Part shown: one piece after another, positions 22,501 to 26,569 of the stretch
How the letters are laid out: each line of letters begins with the position of its first letter
How positions within the stretch are numbered: position 1 is the first letter of the stretch
DNA from: Erythrobacter sp. UBA1916
GTDB lineage: Bacteria > Pseudomonadota > Alphaproteobacteria > Sphingomonadales > Sphingomonadaceae
Direction: 5' to 3'
Length of the DNA stretch: 26,569 nucleotides
NCBI GenBank assembly: GCA_002337385.1
Contig: DDFY01000001.1
Span: 4,399 to 30,967, forward strand
The notes under the pieces: generated by a model
The model's input: only the letters and a program-made list of their open reading frames with translations
The model's database searches: none
What the model was told of the DNA's origin: nothing
Translations under genes and position numbers: made by a program

Positions 22501-22520
22501 CGCGGCACAAATGTGCCGCG
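22501..22520. terminator. Hairpin after the membrane-protein gene
   Basis: CGCGGCAC (22501-22508) and GTGCCGCG (22513-22520) form a perfect 8-bp stem with an AAAT loop, 32 bases after the stop of the minus-strand gene ending at 22552. On that strand a moderately T-rich stretch follows, so it could terminate that transcript. Confidence 0.55.
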
Positions 22521-22551
22521 CATTGTGCCGCAGGCGACCGAGCGGCTGGCG

Positions 22552-23286
22552 TCACTCGGCGTCGGACTCAGGAACCTCGAACAGTTCGACCGCGAAATCC
22601 GCGATCTGGTCGGCGGCCAGGTGCATCATGGCGATCGGCGCGCTCTCCATATCAACGCGCTCGATCTTCCCGTCCTTCATCTGGACCAGGAAGCGGTCGC
22701 ATTGCTCGAGCACGACCATGCGAATCCCGTCATCCTCGTCGAGCGTCAGCCGACGCACGCTTCCTTCATAGGCGATCCAGGCTCCGTCATGGCCGCTGGT
22801 CGTCCGCACATAACCGACGGCGACATGGCCGCCAGCCTCGACCTTCTGGACGATCGGCAACAGCCATCCGAAGCGCAACGGATCGGCCCTCGCCGTAATC
22901 GGCGATGTCCGGGCAATCGTTTCACAGATCCAGCCCATCAGCACCGCCAGTCCGAGGAAAAACAGCAGTTCCAGTTCGATCGCAAGCGAGGACAGCCCCT
23001 GTGGCGCATGGCCGCTGAGCAGCGCCTTATAAGGGTTGGGTTCGTAGGACAGCCTGATGAGTGGCTTCCAGGCCGCGATCAGTTCGTTGAGCGCGAAGAT
23101 GCCAGCGCCGAAGACATGCGCGCCCAGCGCCAGCGCCACAACCAGGAAGATAGTGAGATTGGAGTTCGGCCGATCCGGTCGCGGCGAGACAAAATCGCGC
23201 GCTTCCCCGATCCGAAGTCCGAAATAACCAGCGAAGCCCGGAAGCAGCAGAACGAGCGCGCCGAGCAGCGCATATCCGAAGGTCAT
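22552..23286 (-). CDS. Three-helix membrane protein with soluble C-terminal domain
   Basis: This 244-residue protein has membrane helices at about 5-25 (YALLGALVLLLPGFAGYFGL), 45-66 (TIFLVVALALGAHVFGAGIFAL) and 103-122 (ELELLFFLGLAVLMGWICET). A soluble domain of about 110 residues follows, rich in beta strands and acidic residues (GHDGAWIAYEGSVRRLTLDEDDG). The layout resembles small membrane proteins such as the DUF6338 group, but I cannot confirm membership. It lies 6 bases after the stop of a 55-residue gene, so the two form one operon. The role is unknown; in a defence region a membrane effector is possible. Confidence 0.7.
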   Translation of the reverse strand: MTFGYALLGALVLLLPGFAGYFGLRIGEARDFVSPRPDRPNSNLTIFLVVALALGAHVFGAGIFALNELIAAWKPLIRLSYEPNPYKALLSGHAPQGLSSLAIELELLFFLGLAVLMGWICETIARTSPITARADPLRFGWLLPIVQKVEAGGHVAVGYVRTTSGHDGAWIAYEGSVRRLTLDEDDGIRMVVLEQCDRFLVQMKDGKIERVDMESAPIAMMHLAADQIADFAVELFEVPESDAE

Positions 23287-23292
23287 GCCAGC

Positions 23293-23460
23293 TTAGGCCG
23301 TTTCGGCGGTCTTCTCGGCCCTGGCGGCGCGAATCTTCTCGCGGTCGATGACATAGACGCCGTTGCGCTGGACGGCCGCCTCACGCGCTTTCCTCCAGCT
23401 CCCGAAGGTTTCATGGACCTCGCGGCCCAGTTTCAAGGCTTGTGCCGAGTTAAGCTGCAT
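23293..23460 (-). CDS. 55-residue protein, first gene of the membrane-protein operon
   Basis: ATG 23460 was chosen because GGAGG (23466-23470) lies 5 bases upstream; the adjacent ATG 23463 would be too close. The protein is basic and helical (ALKLGREVHETFGSWRKAREAAVQ), then has a short VYVIDREKI strand and an Arg/Lys-rich end. It could be a small DNA- or RNA-binding protein. It starts 31 bases from the start of the divergent recombinase gene, so the two share a promoter region. Confidence 0.6.
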   Translation of the reverse strand: MQLNSAQALKLGREVHETFGSWRKAREAAVQRNGVYVIDREKIRAARAEKTAETA

Positions 23461-23490
23461 CATGTCCTCCAGAATGACATATAGCGAGCA

Positions 23491-24690
23491 ATGGCTGAGA
23501 GTTCCACAAGATCCTCCGATATGGAAATCATCGTCGTCAGAACCGAGGACGCCGCACTGCCGATGCGGTCGCGGAACGCGGACGCCGAAACGGTCGATAT
23601 GCGGTTGCTCCGCACGATCGGCGGCATCGTTCCCACAGATCTGCCGCCGATCAGCCAGCTCGGGCTCGAGACGACGCTTTCGGCCATGGCCGACGCGACC
23701 AAGGCGGCGATTGCCGCCGATCTCGATTGCTGGCGTGACTGGTGCGGCGAGGAAAGCCGAAAACCACTGCCCGCCGATCCCGAAGATGTGGTGCGCTATG
23801 TGAATGCGCTCGATGCCAGGGGGAAAAAGCCCGCGACCCTCGCGCGACGTATCGCGAGTCTCGGTTCGGTCCACCGCATGATGGGACTGACGGGCGATGC
23901 CGCGCCCACCGACGCGCCGATGGTGCGGGCAGCGCTCAAGGCCGTCCGCAGGCGCAAAGGTGCCCTCCAGCGCCAGGCAGCGCCCTTGCGGCTGGGCAAG
24001 GCACTCGATCCTCATGCCGCCAAAGGTTTTACCCTTGCCGCGCTGCTCGATGCCTGTGGCGGCGATTTGCAAGGGCTGCGGGATGCCGCCCTGCTTTCGC
24101 TCGGCTATGATGCCGGCCTGCGGGTCAGCGAACTCACCATGGTGGAGGCAAGACAAATCGATCCACAGGAGGATGGCTCGGCGACGCTTTTCATCCCTTA
24201 CTCCAAGACCGACCAGGAACAGGAAGGCGCCTGGGCATGGCTTTCCGCGGAGACGATGCGGCGCGTCGGCGCATGGCTGGTTGCAAGCGGCATCGAAGAA
24301 GGCCCGCTGTTCCGCAGGGTCGGGGTCGATCGACGTCGCGCACGGGAAACCGTACCGGAAACTGCGCTCGCACGAACGACCTATTCCATCGGAACGACAT
24401 CTCTAACCCGGCAGGGCGTCAACGGCATCTACCGCCGTGTGGCGCTCACGGCCTATGACAAGGGACTGGTTACGCTGGCTGTTGGCAAGCTGGACGACGC
24501 GATCCAGGCCTTGTCCACACATTCGCTGCGCGTCGGCCTTACCCAGGATCTCTTCGCGGCGGGAGAGGATGGCGCTGGCATCGCGCAGGCCCTGCGCTGG
24601 AGTTCGCCAACAACCGCATTGCGCTATGGCCGCAAGCTCGCCGTGCGCAGCAATGTTGCCGCACGCGTCTTGTCGCGGGTCCGTAAATGA
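23491..24690 (+). CDS. Tyrosine recombinase (integrase family)
   Basis: This 399-residue protein starts at ATG 23491; ATG 23521 is a second option, and neither has a strong ribosome binding site. A SAM-like N-terminal DNA-binding domain (about 55-155) precedes the catalytic domain. The active-site set is R211 (AGLRVSEL), K239 (YSKT), H344 and R347 (HSLRVG), W370 in place of the second His (LRWSS) and nucleophile Y379 (ALRYGRK). All key residues are present. It may move this element or a smaller island within it. No clear att-site repeat was seen next to it. Confidence 0.9.
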   Translation: MAESSTRSSDMEIIVVRTEDAALPMRSRNADAETVDMRLLRTIGGIVPTDLPPISQLGLETTLSAMADATKAAIAADLDCWRDWCGEESRKPLPADPEDVVRYVNALDARGKKPATLARRIASLGSVHRMMGLTGDAAPTDAPMVRAALKAVRRRKGALQRQAAPLRLGKALDPHAAKGFTLAALLDACGGDLQGLRDAALLSLGYDAGLRVSELTMVEARQIDPQEDGSATLFIPYSKTDQEQEGAWAWLSAETMRRVGAWLVASGIEEGPLFRRVGVDRRRARETVPETALARTTYSIGTTSLTRQGVNGIYRRVALTAYDKGLVTLAVGKLDDAIQALSTHSLRVGLTQDLFAAGEDGAGIAQALRWSSPTTALRYGRKLAVRSNVAARVLSRVRK

Positions 24691-24782
24691 GCTGCCAGCC
24701 CTGCCTTTCCAGGCCGGATTTGCAAAGACTCTCATATTGTTGGAGACTCCGACGAGGACGGTTTCCGAAGAAATCGAGGAGA

Positions 24783-25028
24783 ATGAGTTTGCCGACCATC
24801 ACGATCGAATTGAGCAAAGAGGATTCGGCGAACCTGGCCGAACTTACGCGGCGTTGTGTCGATGCAGATCAAGCACGAAATGGCGCAACGACTCATGGAC
24901 CACTTGAGAGTGCCGCGGACCTTCTAACGATGCTGGCGCAGGATGCGGCGATGGTCATTCGCCGGCCCGGAAGCTGGGAAGGTGCCGGCATGGCTCGACT
25001 TCTCGCGGGTCACGGGTATGAGGTGTAG
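24783..25028 (+). CDS. 81-residue protein, unrecognised
   Basis: ATG 24783 has GAGGAG just before it (slightly close), and the frame upstream overlaps the recombinase end, so this start is preferred. The N-terminus is a beta strand then a helix (ITIELSKEDSANLAELTRRC), reminiscent of small ribbon-helix-helix or antitoxin proteins but not diagnostic. A second helix follows (LESAADLLTMLAQDAAMVI). It lies 92 bases after the recombinase stop. The function is unknown. Confidence 0.5.
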   Translation: MSLPTITIELSKEDSANLAELTRRCVDADQARNGATTHGPLESAADLLTMLAQDAAMVIRRPGSWEGAGMARLLAGHGYEV

Positions 25029-25231
25029 CGCGCCCGCCAAAAGCGGGGCGAAGATCTCGAGAGCGAATGAACGGCTCGTCCGAAGCGCAGCGCCACATGT
25101 TGCGGCAAGTGGATACCTGACAGGACCATCACATGACCTAGAACGGGTCTGGGCCTGTCTTGCGGCGGCGATTGAGACGGTCCCGGTGTCGAACCCAGCC
25201 TGAAGCGAACGGACGAAGGATAGAGGAAGGA

Positions 25232-26227
25232 ATGTTCACGCTCGATGACGGTTTGGTCCACGCACAATCCGCCGGTACTTGCGCAGCCCTCTATTGTGCG
25301 AAACGCGTCCAACTTGGAGTGAAGGGGGATTGGAATATACCGCCGGTGATCGAGGCATGTCTGACGGGACCCTCTGCCCAGGCTTTGGCACTGGCCCACA
25401 GCATGCCTTACTGGAATTTGCGGAAACTTCACCGTGATAGGGCTCGCGTCGGCGTATATGCGCTCGTCCTGCGCTCGGGGAATCTGTCGGTTCGATGGCA
25501 GCCATTCGGTTGCGATTTCGATAGCAATATCGCCAGATTCGATTTCGAGGGGGACGATGATACGGACTGGATCCGTTCACCGATCCTGGGCCCGCAGGTT
25601 ATGCAACGGCCGGACAATGAACTCTATTTCATCGAGGATTTCGCCGGCCTGATGCACCGCGTGGACCGAGCAGAGGAACTGTCGCCAAGGGAGCGGCTCC
25701 TTCTGGACATTGAGTGCGAAGCTCTCGTGGCATTGCTCAAGAATCTCATCGGAACCTTGTCCTGGTTCGTCAGGCCGATCTGGGAAGACACGATTGTCTG
25801 TCGATGGAAGCCCCGTCCGGAAGATAGCGGCAATAAGGGACTTCCAGCCTATCTTCTCCCTGGGCAGAGACACATTGCCGCGCTCGAGGTCCGAATGCGG
25901 CACGAGCTGGAGGCGAACTTCTTTGAGGGCATCCTGTCCTGGGCACTATCGCAACTGAAAATCGAAGAGGGAGATTTCTGTAGCGTGCTGGCTGACATCG
26001 ATCCGAAAGAGCAGAGCCATCATGCGCGCAGCCAGCGCGTGAGCACGGCCATCAAAAACATGACCGGTGCCGGCGGCCCCAAGCGCGTGGCCCGCGCGCT
26101 TGGGGCGCTGAAAGCCCTGAACCGGCTTCCCAAAGGATGGTCTGAGGCCGTTGTCCCGAGAGAAGATGATCCTTGGGAAACCAGCATACAGCAGCACTTC
26201 GTGGACAGCATCAGCACAGCCGGCTAA
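25232..26227 (+). CDS. 331-residue protein, unrecognised
   Basis: ATG 25232 has AGAGG 5 bases upstream and is preferred over earlier starts in the frame, which lack one. It is a soluble protein with no signal or membrane segment. The N-terminal half mixes strands and helices (VGVYALVLRSGNLSVRWQPFG, an acidic FEGDDDTDW); the C-terminal part is helical, and its final 90 residues are basic (KRVARALGALKALNRLPKGW). I see no catalytic motif I can name. Third-position GC is lower than in the tra genes, which fits later acquisition. Confidence 0.75.
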   Translation: MFTLDDGLVHAQSAGTCAALYCAKRVQLGVKGDWNIPPVIEACLTGPSAQALALAHSMPYWNLRKLHRDRARVGVYALVLRSGNLSVRWQPFGCDFDSNIARFDFEGDDDTDWIRSPILGPQVMQRPDNELYFIEDFAGLMHRVDRAEELSPRERLLLDIECEALVALLKNLIGTLSWFVRPIWEDTIVCRWKPRPEDSGNKGLPAYLLPGQRHIAALEVRMRHELEANFFEGILSWALSQLKIEEGDFCSVLADIDPKEQSHHARSQRVSTAIKNMTGAGGPKRVARALGALKALNRLPKGWSEAVVPREDDPWETSIQQHFVDSISTAG

Positions 26228-26394
26228 ATGCCAGTTGCGGCTCCTGGGCCACCGTACCTGCGTGGCGGTCGTAGACCCTCCTCATTGGATGAATGATAGA
26301 CAGTAATTTCGCGCGCGACTTGGCGTCGATGGCGCGTTTCAACAGGCTGGCATTGTTCGTGGCCAGCACCTTGTTCCTGCCGCGGCCCACGCAA

Positions 26395-26569
26395 TCAGTT
26401 CGAACGCGCGATCATATGATCCCGAAATTGCGCTGCCTCGGGTGGAAGCCCCCGAAACCAGTAGCGCCGGACGGGGTAAGGGAGCCAGCGCATCGGCACT
26501 CTGCCGAAACCGAAGAACGCCAATATGCACCCCGCAATGAAAGCCGTCATCACGCCGGTGCGGATCAGA
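26395..26569 (-). CDS. C-terminal end of a membrane protein (partial)
   Basis: The frame is open from the window edge to TGA 26395-26397, about 57 codons. It shows a membrane helix (GVMTAFIAGCILAFFGFG), then a basic, aromatic tail (RWLPYPVRRYWFRGLPPEAAQFRDHMIARSN in part). This looks more like real protein than the overlapping frame on the same strand. The start, family and size cannot be told. Confidence 0.4.
   Translation of the reverse strand, partial: LIRTGVMTAFIAGCILAFFGFGRVPMRWLPYPVRRYWFRGLPPEAAQFRDHMIARSN

Noticed and set aside
22420..23484. Long plus-strand open frame (about 354 codons) opposite the membrane-protein gene
   Set aside because: It lies antisense to a gene with clear membrane helices and a coupled upstream gene, and its translation is Arg/Asp/Gln-rich with no domain, typical of a GC-rich antisense frame.
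25160..25210. Possible tRNA T-arm-like string (GGGTTCGACACC on the minus strand)
   Set aside because: The flanking bases do not form the five-pair stem or the remaining cloverleaf arms.
25160..25231. Upstream extension of the 331-residue protein
   Set aside because: The Arg-rich extension has no ribosome binding site, while ATG 25232 has one.
1..26569. CRISPR array, rRNA or tRNA genes
   Set aside because: No regularly spaced repeats and no rRNA or tRNA structures were seen.

Overview
The window reads as accessory, self-transmissible DNA of a high-GC alphaproteobacterium, most likely a sphingomonad (Sphingobium, Novosphingobium or Sphingopyxis type). This rests on the GC-rich third codon positions, the protein style, and an F-type conjugation cluster carrying an added S26 signal peptidase. 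It could be an integrative and conjugative element or a conjugative plasmid; nothing in the window decides between them.

Bases 1-11960 are one tightly packed plus-strand transfer operon: the end of traC, a small membrane protein, trbI, an S26 peptidase gene, traW, a second small membrane protein, traU, trbC, traN, a small exported-protein candidate, traF, traH and traG. Most neighbours overlap by 1-11 bases, so translation is probably coupled. Together they encode the ATPase, pilus assembly, disulfide handling and mating-pair stabilisation parts of a type IV secretion system. A 69-residue membrane protein gene converges on the end of traG.

Bases 12000-26569 are a mosaic of phage-defence and toxin-antitoxin style genes. 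First comes a type IV AbiE toxin-antitoxin pair whose antitoxin gene (abiEi) is split by a 2.3-kb IS21-family element (istA and istB on the minus strand), while the toxin gene (abiEii) is intact. Next is a minus-strand group transcribed in the order small protein, DUF3800 protein, HU-like protein, and a protein with a possible PD-(D/E)xK nuclease core. Then follow a stand-alone AtpI-like membrane protein and a plus-strand winged-helix protein. A minus-strand trio comes next: an 87-residue protein, an AbiEii-family nucleotidyltransferase and an abortive-infection C-terminal-domain protein. The stretch ends with a small membrane-protein pair, a divergent tyrosine recombinase, two unrecognised plus-strand proteins and the end of an unidentified minus-strand gene.

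Regulatory signals that can be read directly include an 11-bp-arm inverted repeat before abiEi, a 12-bp-arm perfect inverted repeat before the nucleotidyltransferase operon together with a TTGTTT-N17-TATATA promoter, and a TTGCGA-N17-TATTCT promoter before the 69-residue gene. There are also three copies of a roughly 20-base motif (GTRAAGTGACRYRGWTGGCA) around the AtpI-like gene and a 42-bp perfect palindrome inside the IS element. I saw no rRNA, tRNA or CRISPR array. The longest stretches without a gene (12174-12445, 25029-25231, 26228-26394) are all under 300 bases; the first holds promoters and operator repeats, and I see nothing definite in the other two.
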